Shown: positions 34,879 to 45,286, counted from the first letter of the stretch. The stretch: DNA of 64,000 bases from an uncultured Bacteroidaceae bacterium (GCA_944320955.1 CALUJL010000027.1:62001-126000); one strand, 5' to 3'. Notes: generated by a model not told the origin, from the sequence alone. Program-made: numbers and translations.

Positions 34879-35010
34879 GATGTGGAGCCTTACGGGAAAA
34901 GCGGCAGGGCTTTTCGGGAAAAGTGCTGCATGATTTTCCGGAAAGCGCTGCCGCTTTTTGCAGACGGCGGCAGCACTTTCCGGCCGCGGCGGCAGGAGTC
35001 TTGGCCGCCG
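34879..35010. repeat. 22-bp unit array L (6 units), possible ispG terminator
   Basis: Units start at 34879, 34901, 34923, 34945, 34967 and 34989, with cores GATGTGGAGC, GCGGCAGGGC, GTGCTGCATG, GCGCTGCCGC, GCGGCAGCAC and GCGGCAGGAG. Units at 34945 and 34967 are near reverse complements. On the minus strand they form a hairpin downstream of ispG. Confidence 0.9.
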
Positions 35011-35019
35011 CCGGCGGGG

Positions 35020-36918
<1,899 letters not shown>

Positions 36919-36958
36919 GGGCTTGCCTCTGGGCGGGAAGATGCCGCGCGGGGCGGGT

Positions 36959-37465
36959 TTAGTTGGTCTTGAATTTGTATTTCACCTCGGCCAGGTCGCG
37001 GTTGGCCTTCTCGATTTTGGCTTTCAGCCCTTCCTTGTAGGCGGAGAGTTTGGCGGCAATGGCGGGATCGCCCTGCGCCAATATCTGCATGGCGAGGATG
37101 GCGGAGTTGAGCGCGCCGCCCACGGCCACGGTGGCCACGGGGATTCCCGGCGGCATCTGCACGATGGCCAGCAGGGCGTCCATGCCGTCGAAGGAAGAGG
37201 CTATGGGCACTCCGATGACGGGCAGGCAGGTGTTGGCGGCGATGACTCCGGGAAGCGCGGCGGCCATGCCGGCGGCGGCGATGATGACCTTCACGCCGCG
37301 CTCCTGCGCCCCGCGGGCAAAGGCCTCGACGGCGGCCGGGGTGCGGTGGGCGCTCAGGGCGTTTATCTCGAAGGGTATCTCCATTTCGTCGAAGAAGGCG
37401 GCGGCTTTCTCCATGACCTTCAGGTCGGAGGTGCTGCCCATGATGATGCTTACGATGGGTTGCAT
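36959..37465 (-). CDS. purE: N5-carboxyaminoimidazole ribonucleotide mutase
   Basis: A 168-residue class I PurE that converts N5-CAIR to CAIR in purine synthesis, as a cytosolic octamer. Active-site segments are GSTSDLKVM (from residue 10), SAHRTP (with the catalytic histidine) and the [12 protein letters not shown] loop. Length and motifs are normal. First gene of a purE-ispG unit, with a promoter 36 bp upstream. Confidence 0.97.
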   Translation of the reverse strand: MQPIVSIIMGSTSDLKVMEKAAAFFDEMEIPFEINALSAHRTPAAVEAFARGAQERGVKVIIAAAGMAAALPGVIAANTCLPVIGVPIASSFDGMDALLAIVQMPPGIPVATVAVGGALNSAILAMQILAQGDPAIAAKLSAYKEGLKAKIEKANRDLAEVKYKFKTN

Positions 37466-37500
37466 AGGGGTATGGTTTGTTTTAGGATGTGTTTCTTGGG

Positions 37501-37508
37501 CAAAGATA
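37501..37508 (-). promoter_or_regulatory. -7 promoter element of purE
   Basis: Minus-strand TATCTTTG, matching TAnnTTTG, 36 bp upstream of the start at 37465. Confidence 0.65.
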
Positions 37509-37520
37509 GGGATTTTCCTG

Positions 37521-38153
37521 TTACCAGAAGTACCACCCGAGGGCGAAAAACAGCGAGAGGAAGCCGATGGCGTAGCCCCAGAAGACTTCGGTGGCCGTAT
37601 GGTGCTTGAGGATGATGCGCGCCGAGCCGACGACGCCGGAGAGGAGGATGAAGACGGAGAGCAGCACGAGGGGGTTGTAGTTGAGCAGGAAACTGAAGAT
37701 GACGACGCCCGCCGTGCCGCCGCCCAGGGGGATCATGTGCTCGCTCACCTTCCAGCGGAAGTTGGCCAGGGCGCTCAGGGCGGTGGCCACTACGACGCCC
37801 ATGATGATGCCGTACATGTAGCGCGGAAGGCTCATGCGCTGCATGACGAAGTAGCAGAGCAGGTAGCAGAAGAGGGTGATGGCGTAGGGGACGAGGCGCT
37901 TCTTCCGGTCGCGCCAGGCCGAGAGCTTCCAGCCCATCAGGCGGCGGTAGAGGTGGAAACCCATGGCGGGGAGGAAGATGGTGAAGAGGTAGACGATGAG
38001 CAGCACCAGCAGCCTGTAGGAAAGGGGCAGGATGGCGAGGTAGGTGAAGAAGAAGAGCACGACGAACGCCAGGAACGGGGCCACGAAGGGGGTGCACAGC
38101 GCCGAGAGGAGGCGCAGCCCTTTGTAGAATCGCCGGTCGAGCATTTGTTTCAT
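37521..38153 (-). CDS. PAP2-like integral membrane protein
   Basis: A 210-residue protein with about six transmembrane helices. GSARIILKHHTATEVFWGY near the C-terminus fits PAP2 motif 3 (R-x5-H-x3-[VE]). Motif 1 is only partial (WRDRKKRLVPYAIT) and motif 2 (P-S-G-H) is replaced by VSEHMIPLGG, so activity as a lipid phosphatase is uncertain. It may be a relative acting on undecaprenyl or phosphatidyl phosphates in the inner membrane. It has its own promoter. Confidence 0.75.
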   Translation of the reverse strand: MKQMLDRRFYKGLRLLSALCTPFVAPFLAFVVLFFFTYLAILPLSYRLLVLLIVYLFTIFLPAMGFHLYRRLMGWKLSAWRDRKKRLVPYAITLFCYLLCYFVMQRMSLPRYMYGIIMGVVVATALSALANFRWKVSEHMIPLGGGTAGVVIFSFLLNYNPLVLLSVFILLSGVVGSARIILKHHTATEVFWGYAIGFLSLFFALGWYFW

Positions 38154-38185
38154 AGCCTGTGGGGGAGGGTTTTCTTCCTTCCCTG

Positions 38186-38193
38186 CAAAGGTA
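38186..38193 (-). promoter_or_regulatory. -7 promoter element of the PAP2-like gene
   Basis: Minus-strand TACCTTTG, matching TAnnTTTG, 33 bp upstream of the start at 38153. Confidence 0.6.
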
Positions 38194-38285
38194 TTGAGGT
38201 TTTTGCATTTTTCGCCTCTCCCGGGGGCACTTTTTTCAGTGTCTGCCGCGGCAGGACGGGAAAGGGCCGCCCCTGGGCGGGGAGC

Positions 38286-38433
38286 GATGGGGCGCTTCCG
38301 GGGAAAAGGTGCAGGCTCCCGGGGGAAAAGTGCTTGGTGTTTTGCAAAAAAGCGCTTGGGGTTTTCCGGAAAAGCGGCAGGGCTTTTCGGGAAAACGCCA
38401 AGCGGTCTTGTGCTCCGGTTGCGGGCCGGGCTG
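38286..38433. repeat. 22-bp unit array M (6-7 units)
   Basis: Units start at 38286, 38308, 38330, 38352, 38374, 38396 and (degenerate) 38418, with cores GATGGGGCGC, GGTGCAGGCT, GTGCTTGGTG, GCGCTTGGGG, GCGGCAGGGC, CGCCAAGCGG and GTTGCGGGCC. Two weaker units in register may extend it left to 38242. It abuts the rpoN stop codon. Confidence 0.85.
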
Positions 38434-39939
38434 CTACTTCTTGCGCAGGCGGGCTACGGGGATGTGGAGCTGCATGCGGTATTTGGCCACGGTGCGCCGG
38501 GCCAGGGGGTAGCCTTGCTGCTGGAGGATGGCGCAGAGTTCTTCGTCGGTGAGGGGGCGGCTCTTGTCTTCGGCTTCGATGTGCTCGCGCAGGATGCGGC
38601 GGATTTCGCGCGAGGTGGTCTCTTCTCCGGACTGGAGGGTGAAGCCGTCGGTAAAGAAGTGCTTGAGGGGGAAGATTCCGAAGGGGGTCTGCACCCATTT
38701 GCTGTTGCTGACGCGGGAAATGGTGGAGATGTCGAGCCCCGTGCGCTGGGCCACGTCGCGCAAGACCATGGGGCGGAGGAGGCTTTCGTCGCCCTCGCGG
38801 AAGAAGGGCTCTTGGAGGCTGACGATGGCCTGCATGGTGGAGAGGAGGGTGCGGCGGCGCTGTTCGACGGCGCTGATGAAGTTTCGCGCGCTTTCCACCT
38901 TCTGCCGCAGGAAGACTAGGGCGTCGCGCCGGGCGGCGGAGAGCTTTTGCCCGGCGGGTTGCTGCTCCTGGAGCATGCGGGTGTACTGGGGATTGACGGT
39001 GAGGCGGGGGATTCGCTGGTCGTTGAGGCTGACTTGGAGCTGCCCGCCTTCTTCGTCGGTCTCGACGGTGAAGTCGGGGACGATGACTTGTGTGGCCCTT
39101 CCGAGCGCTTCGCCCAGGGCGGAGCCGGGGCGGGGGTTGAGGCGGGTGATTTCGCGGTAGGCCTGTTCGGTCTCTTCGGCGGTGAGGCCCAGGCGTTGGG
39201 CTATGAGGTCTTTGCGCTTGCGGGTGAACTCGGGGTAGCACTTGAGGAGGATTTCCTGCGCCGCGGCGCGCCCGGGGGTGGGGGGCTGGCGGCGGAGCTG
39301 GATGAGGAGGCACTCGCGCAGGTCGCGGGCGGCCAGTCCGGGCGGGTCGAAGTCCTGCAGGACGCGCAGTGCGGCAAGGAGTTCGTCCTCGGTGCACTCC
39401 ACTCCCATGTAGATGGCCAGCTCGTCGGCTATTTCGCCCAGGGGCTTGCGCAGGAGCCCGTCGTCGTCGAGCGAGCCGATGAGGTAGTGGACGAGCTGGC
39501 GGGTCTTGGGATCGAGGGTGCGTTCGGCAAGCTGCTCTCCGAGTTGCTCATAGAAGGAGGAGGCTTCGGAGAAGGGGATGTCTTCGGCGCGTGCGGGGGT
39601 GGTGCCTGAGGGTTGCCGGAGTTTGTAGGGGGGGATGTCGTCCTCGGTCAGGTAATCGCCGAGGCTCAGGTCGGTGTCGCTGCTGTCGGGCTCGGGCAGC
39701 TCGGGGCGGATTTCTTCGTCGGCGGCGCCGGAGTCGGGGGTTTCTTCTTCGGGTGCGGGGTAGTTGTCTTCGGGCAGGGCTTCGAGGGCGGGGTTGTCCT
39801 GGAGTTCGGCACGGGTGCGTTCTTCCATCTCCAGCGTGGGCAGCTCCAGGAGGCGGACCAGCTGGAGCTGCTGGGGGGAGAGGGTTTGGGTCTGTTGTAG
39901 CTTCTGTTGCTGGGTGAGGTTGCTGCGTGCTTTTTCCAT
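38434..39939 (-). CDS. rpoN: RNA polymerase sigma-54 factor
   Basis: A 501-residue sigma-N that directs transcription from -24/-12 promoters with enhancer-binding ATPases. Region I is glutamine/leucine-rich (QQKLQQTQTLSPQQLQLVRL), region II is acidic, and region III holds the core-binding and DNA-binding domains. The RpoN box ARRTVAKYR lies at 480-488, close to the end as usual. It lies 39 bp downstream of the glycyl radical activase gene and may be co-transcribed with it. No enhancer-binding protein is in the window. Confidence 0.96.
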   Translation of the reverse strand: MEKARSNLTQQQKLQQTQTLSPQQLQLVRLLELPTLEMEERTRAELQDNPALEALPEDNYPAPEEETPDSGAADEEIRPELPEPDSSDTDLSLGDYLTEDDIPPYKLRQPSGTTPARAEDIPFSEASSFYEQLGEQLAERTLDPKTRQLVHYLIGSLDDDGLLRKPLGEIADELAIYMGVECTEDELLAALRVLQDFDPPGLAARDLRECLLIQLRRQPPTPGRAAAQEILLKCYPEFTRKRKDLIAQRLGLTAEETEQAYREITRLNPRPGSALGEALGRATQVIVPDFTVETDEEGGQLQVSLNDQRIPRLTVNPQYTRMLQEQQPAGQKLSAARRDALVFLRQKVESARNFISAVEQRRRTLLSTMQAIVSLQEPFFREGDESLLRPMVLRDVAQRTGLDISTISRVSNSKWVQTPFGIFPLKHFFTDGFTLQSGEETTSREIRRILREHIEAEDKSRPLTDEELCAILQQQGYPLARRTVAKYRMQLHIPVARLRKK

Positions 39940-39978
39940 AGGGCTTGGGTGGGCGGTTGGTTGTGCTTCGGCGGGTGT

Positions 39979-40893
39979 CTATCCGCCGAAGCCGGCTGTG
40001 ATGTCGCGGTCGGCAAAGATGCGCAGGGCGAGCTCCTTTTCTTCCTCGGTGGGGGGATCGAGGGGTTTGTTGTCCGGGTTGTATACGGTTCCGAGCTTGT
40101 CGTGTTTCATGCGACCGATGTCGTGGTAGGGCAAAAGGTCTACCTTTTTCTCTTTCCAGGGCAGGGAGGCTAGGAAGTCGGCGGTGCGGCTGAGGTTTTC
40201 GACCGTGGCATTGAGCTTGTGGATGAGGGGTATGCGTATCCAGAAGCTCTTGCCCAGTTCGGCAATGAGGCGGATGTTGGAGAGGATGCGGTCGTTGTAA
40301 ACTCCGGTGTAGGCGTGGTGTTTTGTGCGGTCCATGAGCTTGAGGTCGACGAGGAAGAGGTCGGTTTCCTTGGCTACTTCTTCCACTATTTTGGGCACGG
40401 CGTAGAGGGTGGTGTCGACGGTGCGGTGTATGTCGAGCCGTCCGCAGCGGCGGAGCATCTCAAGCAGGAACTCGGGGTGCATCAGGGGCTCGCCTCCGCA
40501 GAAGGTGACGCCGCCCTGGGAGGTGTCCATGACTTCGGTTTCTTTTTCGATCTCTGCCATCAGCTGGTCGTAGGTGTACTCCTTGCCGGACATTTCGATG
40601 GCGAGGGTGGGGCATACTTCGGCGCATTTTCCGCAGACGATGCAGCGGTCCTTGTCGCAGACGATGCCGTCGGGCGTGAGGGTGAGGGCGTGTTGGGGGC
40701 AGTTTTCGACGCAGCTTTGGCAGCCGATGCACTTCTTTTTGGTGTAGAGGCGTTGTACTTTGGGGGAGATGCCTTCGGGGTTGTGGCACCAGACGCAGTG
40801 GAGCGGGCATCCCTTCATGAAGAGTGTGATGCGGATGCCGGGGCCGTCGTTGATGGAGTAGCGTTTTATGTCGAACAGGAGTGCTTTTTCCAT
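39979..40893 (-). CDS. Glycyl radical enzyme activase (radical SAM), HypD partner
   Basis: A 304-residue radical SAM enzyme that installs the glycyl radical on its partner enzyme. The SAM cluster motif C-x3-C-x2-C is CPLHCVWC, near residue 30. Two extra [4Fe-4S] clusters are carried by CIGCQSCVENCP and CIVCGKCAEVCP, which short PFL activases lack but eliminase activases have. GGVTFCGGEPL is the usual GGE motif. It lies downstream of hypD on the same strand, 208 bp away, with a long stem-loop between. The start at 40893 (MEKALLFDIKRYS) fits the family. Confidence 0.93.
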   Translation of the reverse strand: MEKALLFDIKRYSINDGPGIRITLFMKGCPLHCVWCHNPEGISPKVQRLYTKKKCIGCQSCVENCPQHALTLTPDGIVCDKDRCIVCGKCAEVCPTLAIEMSGKEYTYDQLMAEIEKETEVMDTSQGGVTFCGGEPLMHPEFLLEMLRRCGRLDIHRTVDTTLYAVPKIVEEVAKETDLFLVDLKLMDRTKHHAYTGVYNDRILSNIRLIAELGKSFWIRIPLIHKLNATVENLSRTADFLASLPWKEKKVDLLPYHDIGRMKHDKLGTVYNPDNKPLDPPTEEEKELALRIFADRDITAGFGG

Positions 40894-40964
40894 GTTTCCG
40901 GGTTGTATCTTTGGGGTTTATGGGGGTGGATTGGTGGCGGTTTGCCTTGCTGCTTTTTTTCAAG

Positions 40965-41022
40965 AAGAAGGAGCGGAAGAGGTTTGTGCCTTGCGGCTGT
41001 TGCCATTCTTCCGCTCCTTCTT
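40965..41022 (-). promoter_or_regulatory. Long perfect stem-loop between hypD and its activase gene
   Basis: AAGAAGGAGCGGAAGA (40965-40980) pairs perfectly with TCTTCCGCTCCTTCTT (41007-41022), a 16-bp stem around a 26-base loop. No T-run follows on the minus strand, so it looks more like a processing or stability element than a terminator. Confidence 0.65.
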
Positions 41023-41029
41023 ATGGTTT

Positions 41030-41095
41030 GGGGCAGCGCTTTTCGGGAAAAGTGGCGGCACTTTTCTCAGAAAGTGGCAGCGCTTTCCGCCGTGT
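41030..41095. repeat. 22-bp unit array N (3 units)
   Basis: Units start at 41030, 41052 and 41074, with cores GGGGCAGCGC, GTGGCGGCAC and GTGGCAGCGC. The array lies just after the hypD stop codon and next to the stem-loop at 40965. Confidence 0.88.
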
Positions 41096-41101
41096 GTCTC
41101 T

Positions 41102-43543
41102 TTAGATCGATTCGTTCTCGGTGCGGGCGATGATGTCGCTCTGCAGGTCGTCGTCCATGTCGTTGAAGTAGTCGCTGTATCCGGCTACGCGCACGAGCAG
41201 GTCGCGGTAGTCCTCGGGCGTCTTCTGTGCGGCGTAGAGGGTGGCGGTGTCTACAATGTTGAACTGTACGTGGTGCCCTCCCATGGCAAAATAGGAGCGG
41301 ATGAGGCTGGCGAGCTTACGCACGTCTTCGTCGCGCTTGAGCAGGCTGGGGAGGAAACGCATGTTGAGCAGCGTGCCTCCGCTCTTGACTTGGTCGAGCT
41401 TGCCCATGGACTTGATGACGGCCGAGGGGCCGTGGGTGTCGGAACCCTGCGCGGGCGAGGTGCCGTCGCTCAGGGCGCGTCCGGCCAGACGGCCGTCGGG
41501 CATGGCACCGGTCACTTTGCCGAAGTAGACGTGGCACGTGGTGGAGAGCATGTTCATGTGGAAGCATTCGCCGCGTGTGTTGGGGATTCCGTCGATGGCC
41601 TCATAGAGATCGTCGTAGACCTGTATGGCGATTTGGTCGGCATAATCGTCGTCGTTTCCGAAGAACGGGGTGTGGTTGATGATAAACTGGCGCATCTTTT
41701 CCTCACCCTCGAAGTTCTTGTCGATGGCTTGCAGCACCTGGTCCATCGTAAACGTATGGTCTTCGAAGACGTGCTTCTTCAGGACGCTCAGACTGTTGGT
41801 GATGGATCCGAGGCCGGTGCACTGTATGTAGTTGGTATTGTAGCGCGGTCCGGCATCGTAGTAGTCGCGGCCTTTCTCGATACAGTCGTCGATGAAGAGC
41901 GAAAGGAACGTGGCGGGGAAGTATTTGGCGAAGCAGCGGTCGATATAGTTGCTCACCTTGGTCTTCATGTCCACGAAGTAGTGGAGTTGTTTCTTATAGG
42001 CTTCGTAGAGTTCGTCGTAGGACTTGAAGTCGCGTGCGTCGCCGGTCTTCAGGCCTATCTGCAGCCCACTGCGCGTGTCGAAGCCGTTGTGGAGCGTAAG
42101 TTCGAGGATCTTCACGGTGTTCAGGTAGCCGGTCAGGACGTAAGCCTCCTTGCCGAAGGCGCCGACCTCGATACATCCGGAGCATCCGCCCTCGCGGGCG
42201 TCTTTCAGACTCTTGCCCTGGCGCATGAGTTCCTGTATGTAAACGTCGGGATTGAATACCGAGGGATAGCCGTGGCCCTGGCGGATGACGCGGCATCCGG
42301 CGTGGAGGAAGCGCTCGGGCGTCACGGAACTGATGTGGATGGCGCTGCCCGGCTGGAGAAGGTGGAGCTCCTCGATGATTTCGAGCATCATGTAGGAGAC
42401 TTCACTTACGCCGTTGCTGCCGTCGGCCTTTACACCGCCGATGTTCAGGTTGGTGAAGTCGTTATAGGTTCCGCTTTCCTTGGCGGAGATGCCCACCTTG
42501 GGAGGCGCCGTGTGGTTGTTCACCTTTATCCAGAAGCAGCAGAGGAGTTCCTTGGCCTCATCGCGGGTGAGCGTGCCGGCGGCTACTTCCCTCTCGTAGA
42601 AGGGGGCCAGGTGCTGGTCGAAGTGGCCGGGGTTCATGGCATCCCATCCGTTGAGCTCGGTGATGGTGCCCAAGTGTACGAACCAATACATCTGCACGGC
42701 TTCCCAGAAGGTGCGGGGCGCGTGGGCAGGAACCCAGCGGCATACCTCGGCTATCTTCATCAATTCTTCTTTCCGCTTGGGGTCGGCTTCTTCGGCGGCC
42801 ATCTTTTCGGCCAGGTCGGCATGGCGTTCGGCAAAGAGTATGGCGGCGTCGCAACTGATGGACATGCCGCGCAGCTCGTCCTGCTTGTCGGTGGCCAAGG
42901 GGTCGTTGATGAAATCGAGGCTTTCGAGCTTCTTATTTATTTTCTCCTTCAGGTCGAGCAGGCCGTACTCGTAGACTTTGGCGTCGAGTGCCGTGTGTCC
43001 GGCGGCGCGCTGCTCCATGAATTCGGTGAAGACGCCGTTTTCGTAGGCTACGCGCCACTCGTGGGGCACGTGGCTGAAGATGCGTTCGCGCTGGGTGCGG
43101 CCCTTCCAGTAGGGGATTACTTCGCGCTCGTAGGTATCTATATCCTCTTGGCTGATGGTGTAGCTCTGGAGTTTGCGCGTGTTGAGCACGTGCAGGTCTT
43201 CTACGCTGTGGCAAGTCAGTTCGGGGAAAGTGGGGACGCACTTGGGCTTCGGGCCGCGTTCGCCCACGATGAGCTCGTCTTTACCTATATATATAGTCTT
43301 CCGTTTGCAGAGCTCGTAGAAGTTCATGGCGCGCAGCACGGGGATGGGGTATTTGCCGTAGTTCTCTTTGTAAAACTCGGTCTCGATGAGCGCGCGCTCT
43401 ATGGAGAGGGAGGGCTTGGCCTCGTAGGATTCCTTGCGCAGGCGCTTGATGCGGTCGTTCATGCCGAGGTTGTTCTCGGGGTGGAGCAGTTCGAAGTTGG
43501 AAGTGCTCTGGGGTGCTCTTTGAGCGGTGGTGTTGGTTGTCAT
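41102..43543 (-). CDS. hypD: trans-4-hydroxy-L-proline dehydratase (glycyl radical enzyme)
   Basis: An 813-residue glycyl radical eliminase that dehydrates trans-4-hydroxy-L-proline to pyrroline-5-carboxylate, letting gut anaerobes use collagen-derived hydroxyproline. Seen: C457 and E459 in CSGCIEVGAFGKE, and the radical glycine G788 in RVAGY near the end. Compared from memory with Clostridioides difficile HypD, the key residues H160, D278, S334, D339, F340, C434, E436, Y450 and G765 all recur here at a constant offset of 23 (H183, D301, S357, D362, F363, C457, E459, Y473, G788). This rules out pyruvate formate-lyase, which needs adjacent cysteines in the active site. The start at 43543 (MTTNTTAQ) follows the family; the longer frame runs into array O. 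No pyrroline-carboxylate reductase gene is in the window. Confidence 0.93.
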   Translation of the reverse strand: MTTNTTAQRAPQSTSNFELLHPENNLGMNDRIKRLRKESYEAKPSLSIERALIETEFYKENYGKYPIPVLRAMNFYELCKRKTIYIGKDELIVGERGPKPKCVPTFPELTCHSVEDLHVLNTRKLQSYTISQEDIDTYEREVIPYWKGRTQRERIFSHVPHEWRVAYENGVFTEFMEQRAAGHTALDAKVYEYGLLDLKEKINKKLESLDFINDPLATDKQDELRGMSISCDAAILFAERHADLAEKMAAEEADPKRKEELMKIAEVCRWVPAHAPRTFWEAVQMYWFVHLGTITELNGWDAMNPGHFDQHLAPFYEREVAAGTLTRDEAKELLCCFWIKVNNHTAPPKVGISAKESGTYNDFTNLNIGGVKADGSNGVSEVSYMMLEIIEELHLLQPGSAIHISSVTPERFLHAGCRVIRQGHGYPSVFNPDVYIQELMRQGKSLKDAREGGCSGCIEVGAFGKEAYVLTGYLNTVKILELTLHNGFDTRSGLQIGLKTGDARDFKSYDELYEAYKKQLHYFVDMKTKVSNYIDRCFAKYFPATFLSLFIDDCIEKGRDYYDAGPRYNTNYIQCTGLGSITNSLSVLKKHVFEDHTFTMDQVLQAIDKNFEGEEKMRQFIINHTPFFGNDDDYADQIAIQVYDDLYEAIDGIPNTRGECFHMNMLSTTCHVYFGKVTGAMPDGRLAGRALSDGTSPAQGSDTHGPSAVIKSMGKLDQVKSGGTLLNMRFLPSLLKRDEDVRKLASLIRSYFAMGGHHVQFNIVDTATLYAAQKTPEDYRDLLVRVAGYSDYFNDMDDDLQSDIIARTENESI

Positions 43544-43570
43544 AATAAGATGCGGTACTTTTGGGGATTT

Positions 43571-43636
43571 GCGCTGCATGTTTCCGGAAAAACCGCAGGC
43601 GCTTTTTGAGAAAAGTGGTAGGTGAAATTTGAAAAA
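43571..43636. repeat. 22-bp unit array O (3 units)
   Basis: Units start at 43571, 43593 and 43615, with cores GCGCTGCATG, CCGCAGGCGC and GTGGTAGGTG. The array lies between the hypD start and the candidate structured RNA. Confidence 0.8.
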
Positions 43637-43768
43637 GGGATAGCCCACAGCGGGAGAACCCCTTCTGCGGGAGGATGCCTGAGGCGCGTCTAAAAGTAGA
43701 ATATCAGGCAGTTGTACAGCTTCCTATAGTGATGATTGGTATACATGGGCAAGCCTTTGCCTTAAAAA
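43636..43768 (-). ncRNA. Candidate structured RNA upstream of hypD
   Basis: About 130 nt transcribed on the minus strand from a promoter at 43776. It contains three local hairpins: GGCAA/TTGCC (43748-43761), TGCCTGA/TCAGGCA (43676-43710) and CTGCGGG/CCCACAG (43644-43671), ending near a CCCTTTTTC tract. A GCCCA near the 5' end could alternatively pair with TGGGC near the 3' end. The sequence reminds me of conserved non-coding segments in other Bacteroidales. It may be a free RNA or a hypD leader. A short frame of 18 codons ending in YNCLIFYF overlaps it. Confidence 0.45.
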
Positions 43769-43775
43769 CCGGAAG

Positions 43776-43783
43776 CAAAGATA
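43776..43783 (-). promoter_or_regulatory. -7 promoter element of the structured RNA / hypD
   Basis: Minus-strand TATCTTTG, matching TAnnTTTG. Transcription would start near 43768, giving a leader of about 225 nt if it continues into hypD. Confidence 0.6.
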
Positions 43784-44066
43784 CGTGCGGGGCGGGTTCT
43801 TTCCAAGTTTTGCCTGCTAAAAAAGCGGGATGCTCTCTCTTTTTTGCGATTTTTCACTTACGGCGTGCGGCGGGAAGCATAGTGCACTTCCCGCTTTGCT
43901 CTCCGGAGATTGCATTGGCGCGCCTCGCAGAGCGGCTTGCAGCAGAGGGGATTTCCCGTTTCCCGCCCTGCTTTTCCCGGCATTGCGGGCAGGGCGGTGG
44001 CGGAGAGTTGCGGTATTAAAAAGTGACAAATGGGGCGCTTCCCTTGTTTATATGGGGGGAAAGCCG
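43784..44066. other. Non-coding gap between divergent hypD and dxr promoters
   Basis: No credible gene is seen. It contains a hairpin (GCGGGAAG at 43870-43877 with CTTCCCGC at 43887-43894) and a second stem (CCGCCCTGC with GCAGGGCGG, about 43965-43996). Neither has a clear role. No 22-bp units in register. Confidence 0.5.
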
Positions 44067-44074
44067 TAATTTTG
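44067..44074 (+). promoter_or_regulatory. -7 promoter element of dxr
   Basis: TAATTTTG matches TAnnTTTG, with CTTG (44043-44046) 20 bp upstream as a possible -33 element. The ATG is 30 bp downstream. Confidence 0.65.
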
Positions 44075-44104
44075 CCCGCAAAACGGGGAAATTTCCTATC
44101 CATC

Positions 44105-45286
44105 ATGACTCCATCCAGACGTAAGCGAATCGCGATATTGGGCTCTACGGGCAGCATCGGCACGCAGGCCCTGCAGGTCATTGCGCAGCATCCCGACCGT
44201 TATGAGGCCTACGTGCTGACGGCAGCGCACAACGTGGAACTGCTCATCGGGCAGGCCCGCCGTTTCCTGCCCGAGGCGGTGGTCATAGCCTGCGAGGAGC
44301 ATTATCCCCGGCTGAAGGAGGCGCTTTCCGATTTGCCCGTCAAGGTGTACGCCGGGCGGCAGGCGCTGGCCCAGGTAGTCGAGGAGGGTCCGGTGGACAT
44401 GGTGCTCACCGCCATGGTGGGTTATGCAGGCCTGGAGCCCACGATGGCCGCCCTGCGTGCCGGAAAGGCCATCGCCCTGGCCAATAAGGAGACGCTCGTC
44501 GTGGCCGGGGAGCTCATCAATGAGCTGGCGTTGCGCCACCGTGCGCCCATCGTGCCCGTCGATTCGGAACATTCGGCCATCTTCCAGTGCCTCGTGGGCG
44601 AGGCGGGCAACGAAGTGGAGAAGCTCATCATCACGGCCAGCGGCGGCCCTTTCCGCAACTGCAGCATCGAGCAGCTGGCCACCGTGACGAAAGAGCAGGC
44701 CCTGCGCCACCCGAACTGGAAAATGGGGGCGAAAATCACCATCGACTCAGCCTCCATGATGAACAAGGGCTTCGAAATGATTGAAGCCAAGTGGCTCTTC
44801 GGCGTAAAGCCCTCGCAGATAGAAGCCGTCGTGCACCCCCAAAGCATCATTCACTCCATGGTCCAGTTCGCGGACGGAGCCGTAAAAGCACAAATGGGCA
44901 CGCCCGACATGCGCTTGCCCATCCAGTATGCCTTTTCCTACCCCGACCGTCTGCCGGCCGACTGCGGCCGGGTGGACTTCCCGGCGCTGGGAACGCTGAC
45001 TTTCGAGCGGCCCGACACGAAAAGATTCCGTAATTTGGCATTAGCCATGGCGGCCATGGAGCAGGGCGGCAACCTTCCTTGCATCCTGAATGCCGCGAAC
45101 GAAGTGGTGGTCAGCGCCTTTTTGCACGACCGCCTCGGCTTCCTGCAGATGAGCGACGTGGTGGAGCAGACCATGCAGCGCGCCGCTTTCGTGGCCAAGC
45201 CCTCCTATGAGGACTACGTGGCCACCGATGCCGAAGCACGCCGCATAGCCGCCGAAATAGCCGCGCAGATGGAGAAAATACGGTAA
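44105..45286 (+). CDS. dxr: 1-deoxy-D-xylulose 5-phosphate reductoisomerase
   Basis: A 393-residue NADPH-dependent enzyme that makes 2-C-methyl-D-erythritol 4-phosphate, the committed MEP-pathway step. GSTGSIG (13-19) is the NADPH-binding loop, PVDSEHSAIFQCL holds the metal-binding D-S-E-H, and SGGPFR and MNKGFEMIEAKWLF form the active-site flap and substrate pocket. The start at 44105 (MTPSRRKRIAILG) is set by the promoter and the Rossmann fold. rseP follows after 75 bp without a visible promoter, so a dxr-rseP unit is likely, a common bacterial order. Confidence 0.97.
   Translation: MTPSRRKRIAILGSTGSIGTQALQVIAQHPDRYEAYVLTAAHNVELLIGQARRFLPEAVVIACEEHYPRLKEALSDLPVKVYAGRQALAQVVEEGPVDMVLTAMVGYAGLEPTMAALRAGKAIALANKETLVVAGELINELALRHRAPIVPVDSEHSAIFQCLVGEAGNEVEKLIITASGGPFRNCSIEQLATVTKEQALRHPNWKMGAKITIDSASMMNKGFEMIEAKWLFGVKPSQIEAVVHPQSIIHSMVQFADGAVKAQMGTPDMRLPIQYAFSYPDRLPADCGRVDFPALGTLTFERPDTKRFRNLALAMAAMEQGGNLPCILNAANEVVVSAFLHDRLGFLQMSDVVEQTMQRAAFVAKPSYEDYVATDAEARRIAAEIAAQMEKIR

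Noticed and set aside
41102..43543. Pyruvate formate-lyase
   Set aside because: The active site has CSGCIE, with no adjacent cysteine pair, and key residues align with hydroxyproline dehydratase. The CC at residues 335-336 is not in the active-site loop.
43685..43738. An 18-codon leader peptide ending in YNCLIFYF
   Set aside because: It is in frame only within a highly structured region; there is no ribosome site and no run of regulatory codons, so RNA structure explains the conservation better.
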